A stretch of DNA of 64,000 bases. Origin: an uncultured Clostridia bacterium. GTDB lineage: Bacteria; Bacillota; Clostridia; Oscillospirales; Ruminococcaceae. The translations under genes were made by a program, and so were the position numbers. The stretch is taken from positions 1-64,000 of the forward strand of contig CAMNXF010000012.1 of the NCBI GenBank assembly GCA_946567425.1, read 5' to 3'. This document shows, in pieces, positions 15,987 through 25,249 of this stretch (position 1 is its first letter; every line of letters starts with the position of its first letter). The notes under the pieces were generated by a model that was not told where the DNA came from, did no database searches, and saw only the letters and a program-made list of their open reading frames with translations.

Positions 15987-16847
15987 ATGTGGAGTTACGG
16001 GCAATGTATGGATAATATAAAAAATATCGTTCGCGAACTGAATACGATGTTTTCAATGCTTATCGAGCTGCTCACGAATGACGGTCTTTTAACGACAGCC
16101 ACAACGTCGCTCCCGAATTTGGTCGCGGCGATAAAGGCTATGGCAATAACGCTTTGCGTTATGTTTTTCCTCATCGACTTTTTCTCAAAAACTCTCCACC
16201 TTCAATGGGTGACTTGGGAAAACGTACTGATGTTGTTTATAAAATTGGTTGTCGCAAAGGTGTGCGTGGATAACGCGGAATTATTCACGACCATTCTGTA
16301 TAAGGGCTTTAACAGCTTTGTCGGCGCTATAAGCGGCACGGTAACGCAGTACAGCTTTATAAGCGGCGATAATATGACTAAGGCTCAGTACTTTGTATCA
16401 GCGTCGGACGCACACCTTATCGTCAACGATACGAACGCGGGATTTTTGAATTTTCAACCCCTTTTAATGAATTTGCAGATAACAATTCAAGGTCTGATAA
16501 TGAAAATAGTGCTGATACTTGCCAACGTCGTGGTGATAGCAAGGCTGTTTGAGCTGACGGTCTACACAATGATAGCGCCCGTGCCGCTGTCTACGTTCGC
16601 TTGCGAGGGATTATCCGACGTCGGAAAGGGATTTTTGAAATCCTACGCGGCGGTTTCATTGCAGTCAATAGTGTTGGCGCTGATGTTTATATCCTATTCC
16701 GCGATAAACAACGCCCTTATAAGCGGTAACATAGGTAGCACGAATTTAACGCTCAGCGGAGTATCCGGCTTGATAACCACTCTGACGTTGGCAATGGGCG
16801 TAATGCAGTCGGGCGCGTGGTCGCGGAAGATTTGCGGCGCTATGTAA
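15987..16847 (+). CDS. VirB6/TrbL-like conjugation membrane protein
   Basis: A 286-aa polytopic membrane protein in the VirB6 position of the Tn1549-like transfer operon. Five to six hydrophobic segments are visible: LVAAIKAMAITLCVMFFLIDFF, a second after VTWENVLMLFIKLVVAKVCV, ITIQGLIMKIVLILANVVVIARLFEL, YTMIAPVPLSTF, LQSIVLALMFISYSAI, and a C-terminal GLITTLTLAMGVMQSG. The PVPLSTF motif after the helix is characteristic. It would form the inner channel of the T4SS. ATG at 15987 after AAAGGAGGTTTT. It is followed by a folded ~130-nt spacer before prgI. Confidence 0.82.
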   Translation: MWSYGQCMDNIKNIVRELNTMFSMLIELLTNDGLLTTATTSLPNLVAAIKAMAITLCVMFFLIDFFSKTLHLQWVTWENVLMLFIKLVVAKVCVDNAELFTTILYKGFNSFVGAISGTVTQYSFISGDNMTKAQYFVSASDAHLIVNDTNAGFLNFQPLLMNLQITIQGLIMKIVLILANVVVIARLFELTVYTMIAPVPLSTFACEGLSDVGKGFLKSYAAVSLQSIVLALMFISYSAINNALISGNIGSTNLTLSGVSGLITTLTLAMGVMQSGAWSRKICGAM

Positions 16848-16952
16848 ATCCCGAAAGCAGCTGTACAAGCGCAGAGAGCGAAGCGAACGGAGATTGTGCG
16901 GCTAGGCTAGACCGAATATTCGCAAAGCGGATATTCAGGCGGTTCGGGATTT
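16846..16952 (+). promoter_or_regulatory. long-range stem in the virB6-prgI spacer
   Basis: AAATCCCGAA (16846-16855) pairs perfectly with TTCGGGATTT (16943-16952), enclosing a second near-perfect hairpin GAATATTCG/CGGATATTC. It is followed by GCTTTTAAAA. It could be a partial terminator or an RNA-processing element. Confidence 0.6.
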
Positions 16953-16978
16953 GCTTTTAAAATATGGAGGTGCATAAA

Positions 16979-17389
16979 TTGATTGAAATCAAGATACCGA
17001 AAGAGATAACCGATTATAAGGAAAAATTTCTTTTCGGTCTGACTATTCGGCAATTCGTATCAGCGGTGGCGGCTCTCGCGGTCTGCATACCGCTGTTTAT
17101 TTTCGGCAAGGACTATCTCGGTGAGGATGTTATAGGGTGGGTGATTATCCTGATCGCCATTCCCATTTTCGCTTTCGGCTTTTTCAAATATGACGGTATG
17201 CCGTTTGAAAAATTTCTCGGTATGATATACCGCCAGAAATGGGTAGAGCCGCAGAAACGCGTTTATGAGGAATTGCCCGTGTTCTGGAGCTGCCGCGAGG
17301 AAATAATCGAGGACAGGATAGCACATCAGCTTGCCGAGATAAAGCGCGGTAAGAAGTTATCGAAACGAAAGGACGGTGCTAAACATTGA
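16979..17389 (+). CDS. prgI: PrgI-family protein (VirB3-like)
   Basis: A 136-aa PrgI-family membrane protein. The N-terminus EIKIPKEITDYKEKFLFGLTIRQF is typical. Two close hydrophobic helices follow (VSAVAALAVCIPLFIFG and DVIGWVIILIAIPIFAFGFF), then GMPFEKFLGMIYRQKWVEPQKRVYE. It is a VirB3-type subunit of the channel next to VirB4. I choose TTG at 16979 because GGAGGT lies 7 nt upstream; the ATG at 16964 overlaps that ribosome site. The 3' end overlaps virB4 by 4 nt. Confidence 0.85.
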   Translation: MIEIKIPKEITDYKEKFLFGLTIRQFVSAVAALAVCIPLFIFGKDYLGEDVIGWVIILIAIPIFAFGFFKYDGMPFEKFLGMIYRQKWVEPQKRVYEELPVFWSCREEIIEDRIAHQLAEIKRGKKLSKRKDGAKH

Positions 17390-19782
17390 GTAAACTCAAA
17401 AGCAAAAAGCCTATCGCGGACAATTCCGCAAAGATCGCGGATAAGGCTCGTATAGCAAAACAGCGCAAGCCCCGCAAGGTCAAGGAAAAAGCGGAGGTGC
17501 GCCGAGTGGCGCGTTCGGTACAGGACACCATACCTTACGAACACGTTCACGGAAAATATATTTTTGAGGTGGCGAAAAACCGCTATTCCGTGACCTACGC
17601 ATTTACGGACGTGACCTACAACGCCGCCGACGGAGCGGAACAGGAGCGTATCTTCTTAGCCTACGGCGATATGCTCAACTCCTTTGATACTACCGACGAT
17701 ATTCAGATAACGCTGCATAACAATGTTATAAATCAAAAGGAGTTTTCGGGGAAAATCCTTTTAAAGCCCGCAAACGACGGATTTGACGAATATCGCGAGG
17801 AATACAACGAAATGCTCCTTGACAAAATGCAGCAGGGGCAGAACGGTATAACCACCAAGAAATATTTCACGGTGACGGTAACGGCGGCTAACCTCGAATT
17901 GGCGCAGCAGAAGATAGCGGCGAGCGAGATTGCGCTCCGCACCAGCTTTCAGAAGATAGGCGCAAATATCGAAAAGCTGAAAGCCAACGAGCGCATACGT
18001 ATTATTGCGGATATATTCAGAGGGGTAAATCAGGAGATACGCCCGATAACCGCCGCTCAGTTTATGCGCGGTGCTGAAAAGTCGCTCTGCTGTCCCGATT
18101 ACTTTGAATTTAAAAAGGATTATTTCCTTTATAATGACAAATTCGCGAGAATGGTCTATCTGAAACATCTTCCGTCCTCGCTTGTGGACGATATTCTCAA
18201 AGACCTTTGCGAAACGTCGCTCCCGATAGTCGTGACCGTGAACATTTCTCCCGTCGAGCCGAGCGAAGCAATAAAGGTAGTTAAGCGGCAGCTTACGGCT
18301 ATGCGCTCAAATAAAATGCAGAAGGAGAAAAAAGCCGCGCAGCATGGCGTGTATACCGACGTTATTTCCGACGATCTGAAACAGTCGCTCGAAGAGGGCG
18401 AGGAACTTCTGAACGACTTGCAAAGCAAAAATCAGAAGATGTTTTTGCTTAACCTTGTCGTTATGATAACAGGGTCAAGTTTTGAGGAATTGGAAAACAA
18501 TACGGATAAGGTGGAAAGCGTTTTCCGCACAAAGGTCTGCACCACATCACGCGCGAATTACCAACAGGAGGACGCGCTTGCAAGCTGTCTGCCCCTCGGA
18601 AACTGCCGCCTTAAAGTGCGGAGAACATTGACTACCGAGAGCGCTTGCGTATTTATGCCGTTTAACTCAAAGGAACTTTCGCAGGAGGGCGGCGTGTATT
18701 ACGGCTTGAACCAGACCACAAATAACCTTATCGTGTTCAACCGCGCGTCGCTTATTAACGCGAACGGCTTTATTCTCGGCTGCCCCGGTTCGGGTAAATC
18801 GTTCTCGGCGAAAAGAGAAATGGTCAACGTGTTCCTTTCGACAACGGACGAAATAATCATCGTCGACCCCGAACGCGAGTATACAAACCTCGTTAAGGCG
18901 CTCGGCGGCGAGCTGCTTTACATTTCCGAGAGCAGCGATACGCACCTCAATCCGCTTGAAATATCCATTGAGGAATACAACAAGGGTGAGGACGTTGTAT
19001 CGTCAAAATATGATTTCTTCCTGTCATTCTTTGAGACGATTATGGGTAAGTCGGGCATATCTCCCGAACAGAAAACCATTATTGACAACTGCTTGCACGA
19101 GGTTTACCGTGATTTTCTGCTCGGCAAAACTACGGAAATGCCCACGCTCAAGGACTATTACGAAATTCTCTCAAAGGAACAGTCGGAGGAAGCAAAGCCG
19201 CTGTATATGTCGCTTGAACTCTATGTCAACGGCTCTATGAAAACATTCTCCTATCCGTCAAATGTGGACGTAAATAACCGTGTGGTGGTCTACGATATAA
19301 AGGATTTGGGAAAGCAGTTAAAGCCGCTTGGTATGATGGTCGTGCTTGAAAACCTGTGGGACAAGATCGTCCGCAACAGAGAACGCGGTATCCGTACACG
19401 CATTTATATTGACGAAATATATCTGCTGTTCCGCAACGAGGAAAGCGCGAATTTCCTGTTTGAATTGTACAAGCGTGCCAGAAAATGGGGCGGTATTCCT
19501 ACGGGAATTACCCAGAACGTGGAGGACTTGCTTAAATCCGATACCGCGCGGTCTATGCTCTCAAACTCGGAGTTTATACTTATGCTCAATCAGGCGGCAA
19601 GTGACCGCGATCAGCTTGCGCGGCTGCTGAAGATTCCCGAAACTATGATGAGTTTTGTCACGGGAGCGCCTGCGGGTTCGGGATTGATATATTGCGGCTT
19701 GAACGGCTCACTTCCCTTTAAGGACGATTTCCCGACGGACACAAAGCTGTACAAGCTGATGACAACAAAGTTTGGTGAGTGA
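17386..19782 (+). CDS. virB4: VirB4/TrbE-family conjugation ATPase
   Basis: A 798-aa VirB4-type ATPase that energises the transfer channel. Walker A GCPGSGKSF at about residues 465-473; Walker B region IIVDPEREYTNLVKALGG; conserved LNPLEIS; DEIYLLFRNEES later; and the FILMLNQAASDRDQL stretch near the end. The N-terminal ~60 residues are very basic. TTG at 17386 overlaps prgI. The protein ends two bases before the ATG of the next gene (GAGTGATATG). Confidence 0.93.
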   Translation: MSKLKSKKPIADNSAKIADKARIAKQRKPRKVKEKAEVRRVARSVQDTIPYEHVHGKYIFEVAKNRYSVTYAFTDVTYNAADGAEQERIFLAYGDMLNSFDTTDDIQITLHNNVINQKEFSGKILLKPANDGFDEYREEYNEMLLDKMQQGQNGITTKKYFTVTVTAANLELAQQKIAASEIALRTSFQKIGANIEKLKANERIRIIADIFRGVNQEIRPITAAQFMRGAEKSLCCPDYFEFKKDYFLYNDKFARMVYLKHLPSSLVDDILKDLCETSLPIVVTVNISPVEPSEAIKVVKRQLTAMRSNKMQKEKKAAQHGVYTDVISDDLKQSLEEGEELLNDLQSKNQKMFLLNLVVMITGSSFEELENNTDKVESVFRTKVCTTSRANYQQEDALASCLPLGNCRLKVRRTLTTESACVFMPFNSKELSQEGGVYYGLNQTTNNLIVFNRASLINANGFILGCPGSGKSFSAKREMVNVFLSTTDEIIIVDPEREYTNLVKALGGELLYISESSDTHLNPLEISIEEYNKGEDVVSSKYDFFLSFFETIMGKSGISPEQKTIIDNCLHEVYRDFLLGKTTEMPTLKDYYEILSKEQSEEAKPLYMSLELYVNGSMKTFSYPSNVDVNNRVVVYDIKDLGKQLKPLGMMVVLENLWDKIVRNRERGIRTRIYIDEIYLLFRNEESANFLFELYKRARKWGGIPTGITQNVEDLLKSDTARSMLSNSEFILMLNQAASDRDQLARLLKIPETMMSFVTGAPAGSGLIYCGLNGSLPFKDDFPTDTKLYKLMTTKFGE

Positions 19783-19783
19783 T

Positions 19784-20524
19784 ATGAAGATATTGCTTGC
19801 CTGTGAGGAAAGTCAGCGCGTGACGGTCGAGATGAGAAAATTAGGTCACGAAGCGTATAGCTGTGACTTAATTCCCTGTTCGGGCGGCTATCCCGAATGG
19901 CATATACAGTCGGACGTGCTGCCGCTTATAAACGGGAACTGCGATTTTACGACAGCGGACGGCGCTTTACATAAGATATCTGGCAAGTGGGATATGATAA
20001 TCGCCTTTCCCCCTTGCACCTATCTTACCAACGCGGGAACGCGGCACTTTTCGCCGAAATGCAGCACTCCCGAAAAAATAGCGACGCGTAAGGAATTGCG
20101 CGAAAGAGCCGCCGACTTCTTTATCAGTCTTGCGAACGCCGATTGTGAACGCATAGCGATTGAAAATCCCGTAGGATATATGAGCCGTCACTACAAGCCG
20201 CCTACGCAGATAATCGAGCCTTATTATTTCGCGGAAAGCGTTGACGATAAGGAAAATTACGTTACAAAGCGGACGTGCTTATGGCTAAAAGGCTTGCCGC
20301 CGCTGAAGCCTACCGCCGATCTGCCGCGCCCCAAGCCTATCCGTGAGTATACAAACATACACGGAAAAACAAAGTATGTGGGTTGGTGTATGAACGTCGG
20401 CGGCAAAAATCAAGCGGAACGCGCAAAGCGGCGCTCCAAAACGTTTTTCGGAGTAGCCAAAGCAATGGCGGAACAGTGGGCGGGAATTTTGCCGCCTGTT
20501 CCCTTAAAGGAGGTGGTAATCTGA
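19784..20524 (+). CDS. C5-cytosine-like DNA methyltransferase inside the transfer operon
   Basis: A 246-aa protein related to phage C5-cytosine methyltransferases. It starts MKILLACEESQRVTVEMRKLGHEAYSCDL (a motif I-like nucleotide fold), has WDMIIAFPPCTYLTNAGTRHFS (the PPC motif, equivalent to motif IV), then IENPVGYMS (ENP, motif VI-like). The end NQAERAKRRSKTFFGVAKAMAEQW is conserved. A methyltransferase in the middle of the transfer genes, between VirB4 and the VirB1-position protein, is unusual and probably protects transferred DNA. Start ATG at 19784, five codons inside the longest frame. It supplies the ribosome site AAAGGAGGTGG for the next gene. Confidence 0.75.
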   Translation: MKILLACEESQRVTVEMRKLGHEAYSCDLIPCSGGYPEWHIQSDVLPLINGNCDFTTADGALHKISGKWDMIIAFPPCTYLTNAGTRHFSPKCSTPEKIATRKELRERAADFFISLANADCERIAIENPVGYMSRHYKPPTQIIEPYYFAESVDDKENYVTKRTCLWLKGLPPLKPTADLPRPKPIREYTNIHGKTKYVGWCMNVGGKNQAERAKRRSKTFFGVAKAMAEQWAGILPPVPLKEVVI

Positions 20525-22491
20525 AAGTTATAATTGACAAAAACGGCATAAGCGGTCACGTTGTCAACGAAAAAGCGGAATTTACACACAAGGTCGGACA
20601 GAAAGACGCGCTCTCAAAGCGAACGGACGGAACGCTCTCAAACAAGAACACACGAACGGTCGGCGGGAACATTCCTCGCGCGAATGAAATGCCAAAAACG
20701 GGCGGAAGTTTTGAGGGTAATGTAAGAAATATCCATCGCCCTCTTGAAAAGACGGCGCGTTATTCGGGCGGCGATAAATTGAACGGCGATACGCGGAACA
20801 TTCCGCAAATAGTTGAACATCAGACATTCGGCGAAGTCAAAACCGAAAAAAGCGGTAATATCACGCACCATATCCCGAATATGGCGGCGCAAAAAGGTGC
20901 GGAACATTCGCCGCGCGGCTCTCCGAAATCGTCTTTGCAGAAAAACCTGCGGCTTGCGGATAAGAAAAAATACAAAGTCCTTAAAAACGGCACGGTTGAG
21001 GGAAACGCGCTCACCAAAAAGAAAATGCGCGTTATCAACCACAAAAAAGCGGCTAAACTGCAAAAGGCTAAGCTGAAAAAGCTGAAAAAACAGCGGATAA
21101 GGTTTGAAAAACAGCAGTCGCAGCTTATAGGTATAGCAATGGGCGGTTTTGCCGCGCCTAAAAAAGCTGACGTTTCCAAAATGGTCGGCGGCGCGAAAAA
21201 GGCGGTCAATCTCGCGAAAAAGCCCGTTGACGTTCTGAAACGGCAGTTTTACAGCCGAGCCGACAAATCCGACGATAACGGCGTAAAAGCCGCAAAGCTG
21301 GGTTTACAAATCGAGGAATACGGCACAAGCGCCCTGAAAACCGCCGTGCATACTGGTGCGAAAACCGTCAAGGGCGGCGCAAAAATAACCAAGCGCGTTT
21401 ATCGGAAAATACATAAGCCGACCTCTGCGGAGCTGCGGCGAAGATTGCGAAAACGCGTAAATCACAATTTGGTCGCAGAGGCTAAATTTCTGGCGAAACG
21501 CGCTGTGAAGAACGGTGCGAAAACCGCGGGAAAAGCAGCCGCAAAAGCCGCGAAAACAGGAGCAAAGGCAACGGCGAAAGCGGCGCAAGCCGCCGCAAAA
21601 GCGGTAGCAAGCGCAGTCGCTAAAATTGTCGGGCTTATTGCCGAAACTATGCCGTACAGTCTTATAGTGATTGCGGCTATCGCATTGGTGATAATTCTGG
21701 CGCTTATGTTTACATCACTTATAAGCGGCGCGGGCGGTTCTGTCGCGGGCGGCGGCGCGTGGCTTGTCGACGACGATAAAAACCAGACCCCCGAAGAAAT
21801 TTACGAGGGCTACAAGGAATTTATCGAACAGGCTAAAGACGTTATGGAAACACAAGCAAAGGACGCGCTGGAGGATAACGTGTCGGATTTCTGCAACGGT
21901 GATACGTCCGCACCTCGGAAAATCATTCAGTATGTTGACAAAAGCCATAATGTCACGTTTTATCCCGCAAGAGGCGCGGACAGCACGATAAACGGATATA
22001 TTGAGCAGTTCGGCACGGAGGACTACGCAGACTATATGTCCCTGCTTTTCGTGCTTATGACAAGGGAAAAGCAGCAAGCCGACGGCGTTACCGATGAGGA
22101 AATATACGACTTCGATTTCAAAAAATCCGATTTCGAGGAATTTATGAAAACGGTAAACGACAACATTTGCCGGTGGGGAGATACGTTTGTATATAAGACT
22201 GCGGTTGAAACCTCGCCGCACTCCTGCCCGGGACGGAATTGCAAAACAGAGTACATTTCGGGCTGTCATTGCGATTACTACATTGACGATGAGGATGAGA
22301 TACATTATTACTGCGGCGGTCATCCGTACTGCCCCGTTGATCATACAAAGCTCACAGTTAAGCTCTATACGGTCAAGGACTATTACAACAAGGAATATTC
22401 CGAGATATACGGCTTTACCGAAAACGAGAAAACGCGGTATGAAGCGTCGAAAGCAATAATTCAAGGCTTGCTTGAATATTGGGAGGGATAA
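20521..22491 (+). CDS. conjugation protein in the VirB1/CD1107 position, no peptidase domain seen
   Basis: About 656 aa. Residues 1-370 are very basic with Ala/Lys repeats (KAAAKAAKTGAKATAKAAQAAAKAVASAVAK). One membrane helix follows (SLIVIAAIALVIILALMFTSL, ~380-400), then an external domain with a Cys/His-rich segment SCPGRNCKTEYISGCHCDYY and YYCGGHPYCPVDH. In Tn1549-like elements this place holds a VirB1-like cell-wall hydrolase, but no NlpC/P60 or CHAP catalytic motif is visible here, so it may be a shortened or structural version. The start is uncertain: CTG at 20521 fits the strong ribosome site AAAGGAGGTGGTAAT, while the nearest upstream ATG lies inside the previous gene. Confidence 0.7.
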   Translation: MKVIIDKNGISGHVVNEKAEFTHKVGQKDALSKRTDGTLSNKNTRTVGGNIPRANEMPKTGGSFEGNVRNIHRPLEKTARYSGGDKLNGDTRNIPQIVEHQTFGEVKTEKSGNITHHIPNMAAQKGAEHSPRGSPKSSLQKNLRLADKKKYKVLKNGTVEGNALTKKKMRVINHKKAAKLQKAKLKKLKKQRIRFEKQQSQLIGIAMGGFAAPKKADVSKMVGGAKKAVNLAKKPVDVLKRQFYSRADKSDDNGVKAAKLGLQIEEYGTSALKTAVHTGAKTVKGGAKITKRVYRKIHKPTSAELRRRLRKRVNHNLVAEAKFLAKRAVKNGAKTAGKAAAKAAKTGAKATAKAAQAAAKAVASAVAKIVGLIAETMPYSLIVIAAIALVIILALMFTSLISGAGGSVAGGGAWLVDDDKNQTPEEIYEGYKEFIEQAKDVMETQAKDALEDNVSDFCNGDTSAPRKIIQYVDKSHNVTFYPARGADSTINGYIEQFGTEDYADYMSLLFVLMTREKQQADGVTDEEIYDFDFKKSDFEEFMKTVNDNICRWGDTFVYKTAVETSPHSCPGRNCKTEYISGCHCDYYIDDEDEIHYYCGGHPYCPVDHTKLTVKLYTVKDYYNKEYSEIYGFTENEKTRYEASKAIIQGLLEYWEG

Positions 22492-22796
22492 ATATTTTTA
22501 GGAAACTGTATTCTTACATCACGGGAAAAAGCGTTAAACAGCGTATCTGTATTTGCATAGTGCTTACCGCTATGCTTACGCTTTTGATTTTCACGGTCAA
22601 GGCGAATTTCTCTGATACGAATACGCCGAACACTTCAATCTCGGAGTCTGCCGACAATGGCGGGGAGAGCGAAACGGAGGATTACAAGCCGCCCGTTTTT
22701 CACATCAGTCTTATCGACAGCGGAGTGTTGCTTGCCGTGATCGCGGCGTATTCCGTACACAAAATACGCGAAAAGCGAAAGCAAGGGAGGTTGTGA
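22479..22796 (+). CDS. small two-helix membrane protein
   Basis: A 105-aa membrane protein: basic start, one helix (RICICIVLTAMLTLLIFTV), a short acidic/Ser-rich loop, then a second helix (HISLIDSGVLLAVIAAYSVHKI) and a basic tail. It overlaps the end of the preceding gene by 13 nt. The ATG at 22479 lies over the GGGAGG site, so the true start may be an ATA or ATT a few codons later. The family is not recognised; position and topology suggest an accessory T4SS membrane component. Confidence 0.6.
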   Translation: MGGINIFRKLYSYITGKSVKQRICICIVLTAMLTLLIFTVKANFSDTNTPNTSISESADNGGESETEDYKPPVFHISLIDSGVLLAVIAAYSVHKIREKRKQGRL

Positions 22797-22797
22797 T

Positions 22798-23181
22798 ATG
22801 CCGACCTATAACGACCGCCTGAGATACCAGAAAAAACGGCTCGGCGAAAAGGAAAAACAACTTGAACGGTTTACGGCAAGCCTTGAAACGGCAAAGGAAA
22901 ACATCAAGAACGTCAATAAGGAGATCGCCGATATAAAAGCCGAGATCGCTAATATCGAAACTCGGCTGCTTGCCGAGATGATAGCCCAAAAGGGTATCAG
23001 CATATCGGAATTGTCGGCGGCAATAGAAAAAGGTGTGCTTGCGAACATTACCGAAAAACCGTCCGATAAGTCTGAAAAAACAGACGTTGAAAAAAATGCC
23101 ATATGTGGTACAACCGAATTACCCGAAAAGGAGGGGTTAGATGAAGTTAGTAATAGCGGAGAAACCGTCGGTGGCTCGTGA
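22798..23181 (+). CDS. DUF4315 family protein
   Basis: A 127-aa coiled-coil protein of the DUF4315 family. The first 65 residues are a continuous coiled coil (QKKRLGEKEKQLERFTASLETAKENIKNVNKEIADIKAEIANIETR), then LLAEMIAQKGISISELSAAI. It is always found in this transfer operon, between the VirB1-position gene and topoisomerase; its role is unknown. ATG at 22798 after GGGAGGTTGTGAT. The tail overlaps the topB start by 41 nt, and a palindromic site (23097-23110) lies within it. Confidence 0.8.
   Translation: MPTYNDRLRYQKKRLGEKEKQLERFTASLETAKENIKNVNKEIADIKAEIANIETRLLAEMIAQKGISISELSAAIEKGVLANITEKPSDKSEKTDVEKNAICGTTELPEKEGLDEVSNSGETVGGS
23097..23110. promoter_or_regulatory. TGCCATATGTGGTA site, copy 3
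   Basis: 14-bp imperfect copy of the palindrome (TGCCATATGTGG conserved; last arm GTA for GCA). It lies inside the DUF4315 gene about 30 bases upstream of the topB start. Confidence 0.6.
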
Positions 23182-25231
23182 CATTGCTGCGGTTATAGGC
23201 GCTGATGAGAACATCAACGGCGTTTTGCGCGGTAACGGTTACATAGTTACCTCAGCGCGGGGGCATTTGGTGCGGCTCAAAGAGCCGCAGGAGTATGATC
23301 CGAAATATGAGAAATGGAATATTTCGGATTTGCCGATAAATCCCGATTTTGAGTTTTTGCCGATAGAAAAAGCGGCTGACGTTCTGGAACGGCTTGAAAG
23401 TCTTATGAACAGCGCGGAGGTCGACGAGATAATCTGCGCGACAGACGCGGGGCGCGAGGGCGAGTGCATTTTCAGATACGTCTACGATTACATTGGCTGC
23501 AAAAAGCCGTATTCCCGTCTGTGGATTTCCTCACTTACCGCCGAAAGCATACGGAACGGATTTAATAATCTGCTCCCCGCCGCCGATAAGGAAAATATGT
23601 TCGCGGCGGGAATTACCCGCGCCAAAATTGATTGGCTGTGGGGTATGAATTTAACGCGGCTCTACACAAAACATCTCGGTGCGCTCTGCCCCGTCGGGCG
23701 CGTCCAGACTGCCGTTGTCAATATGATAGTTCAGCGCGACGGCGAAATTGACGGGTTTACAAAAAAGCCGTATTTCAAGCTGCGTTTGAGCAACGGAGCG
23801 GAGTATTTTGACGATAGCGGCGATTACTTCACCACCTACGCCGAAGCGGAAAACGTCAAGGCAAAATGCGAAAACTCCGTTTGCAAGGTCGTTTCCGCTG
23901 AAACAAAGCTGAAAAAGGAAAACCGTCCTCTGCTTTTCTCGCTCACCTCTTTACAGATAGAGGCTAATGAAAAACTCGGTTTTTCGGCGGCGACAACGCT
24001 TACGGTAATGCAGACGCTTTACGAGAAAAAGCTGCTTACTTATCCGCGCACCGACAGCAATTATTTAACGGAGGATATGAGCGCAATACTGAATGACCGC
24101 GTTGGTATGCTCCGCGCATATACGGGCGCGGCGAGCGATCTGCTTGCCGAGGGGCTAACGGTTGATAGCCGTATTATCAATAACAGTAAGGTGTCCGATC
24201 ATCACGCGATCATTCCGACCGAATACATAGCGAACGTAAGCGGTACGGAATTATCAGCGAATGAGCGGGCAATTCTGGATATGGTGATAACGCGTTTTCT
24301 GGCGGCACTTTCGCCACAGTACGAATACACCGAAACGGAGTATGTGTTTGATGTGAACGGCGAGAGATTTCATTGCAAGTCAAAAAGCACCGTTAATCTC
24401 GGTTGGAAAAAATTCTATATCGAAACGGAAAATTCCGCGCTCGTTTCTTATTCGGAGGGTGACGAGTTTCCCGGCGGAAATATCGAGATCGCGGAATGTG
24501 AAACAACGCCGCCGAAACGCTTTACGGAAAGTACTCTGCTGAAAGCTATGGAGAACATAGACCGCCGTATTGAGGATAAGGAATTGTCCGAGTACGTTTC
24601 CGAACGCGGACTTGGCACTCCCGCGACCCGCGCCGCCATAATCGAGCGCATTATAAAGGTCGGGTTTGTGGAGCGCAAGGGCACAACTCTTGTTTCCACC
24701 GATAAGGGTAAAACGGTTATCGCCCTGCTCCCCGACGAGGTAAAGAGCATTGAAATGACTGCCGCTATGGAATTGCAGTTATCCGCTATCGAAAACGGAA
24801 CGGCTGCTGCGGACGAGGTAATATCGGGGATAATCGCTAAGATCAACTCGATAATCGCCCTTGAAAATTCAAGAGCGCATACCTCCCTCGCGCCCCCTCG
24901 TGAACCGCTCGGAATATGCCCTGTTTGCGGCGGCGCGGTATACAAATTTGCTAAAGACGATAAGACGGTTTATTACTGTGAAAACTCGCCGAAAGCGTGT
25001 TATTTCCGTTTATATGAGGACGATTATTTCTTCTCGTCAAAGGGAATGAAATTAACGGAAAGCATAATAAAGACTTTGCTCTCAAAGGGCAAGGTCAAGA
25101 TAAGCGGCTTTAAATCGGAGCGTACGGGGAAAAACTATGACGCGGCTGTTTCTTTTGCGGAGAGAACAGACAAGAACGGCAATAAAAAGGTCGGGTTTAA
25201 TATGGAATTTGATAATTCCAAGAAAAAGTAA
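23141..25231 (+). CDS. topB: DNA topoisomerase III
   Basis: A 696-aa type IA topoisomerase. TOPRIM domain from the start (KLVIAEKPSVARDIAAVIGA, then EIICATDAGREGECIFRYVYD). The catalytic tyrosine region is LLTYPRTDSNYL (Tyr in PRTDS context at about residue 300). DHHAIIPTE and a C-terminal Cys4-like zinc region (GICPVCGGAVYKF with later ENSPKAC) follow. It relaxes or decatenates DNA during transfer and replication. ATG at 23141 overlaps DUF4315, with AAAGGAGGGG ahead. Length is normal for plasmid or ICE TopB. Confidence 0.94.
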   Translation: MKLVIAEKPSVARDIAAVIGADENINGVLRGNGYIVTSARGHLVRLKEPQEYDPKYEKWNISDLPINPDFEFLPIEKAADVLERLESLMNSAEVDEIICATDAGREGECIFRYVYDYIGCKKPYSRLWISSLTAESIRNGFNNLLPAADKENMFAAGITRAKIDWLWGMNLTRLYTKHLGALCPVGRVQTAVVNMIVQRDGEIDGFTKKPYFKLRLSNGAEYFDDSGDYFTTYAEAENVKAKCENSVCKVVSAETKLKKENRPLLFSLTSLQIEANEKLGFSAATTLTVMQTLYEKKLLTYPRTDSNYLTEDMSAILNDRVGMLRAYTGAASDLLAEGLTVDSRIINNSKVSDHHAIIPTEYIANVSGTELSANERAILDMVITRFLAALSPQYEYTETEYVFDVNGERFHCKSKSTVNLGWKKFYIETENSALVSYSEGDEFPGGNIEIAECETTPPKRFTESTLLKAMENIDRRIEDKELSEYVSERGLGTPATRAAIIERIIKVGFVERKGTTLVSTDKGKTVIALLPDEVKSIEMTAAMELQLSAIENGTAAADEVISGIIAKINSIIALENSRAHTSLAPPREPLGICPVCGGAVYKFAKDDKTVYYCENSPKACYFRLYEDDYFFSSKGMKLTESIIKTLLSKGKVKISGFKSERTGKNYDAAVSFAERTDKNGNKKVGFNMEFDNSKKK

Positions 25232-25249
25232 CGGAAAGGAGAGTTTTAT

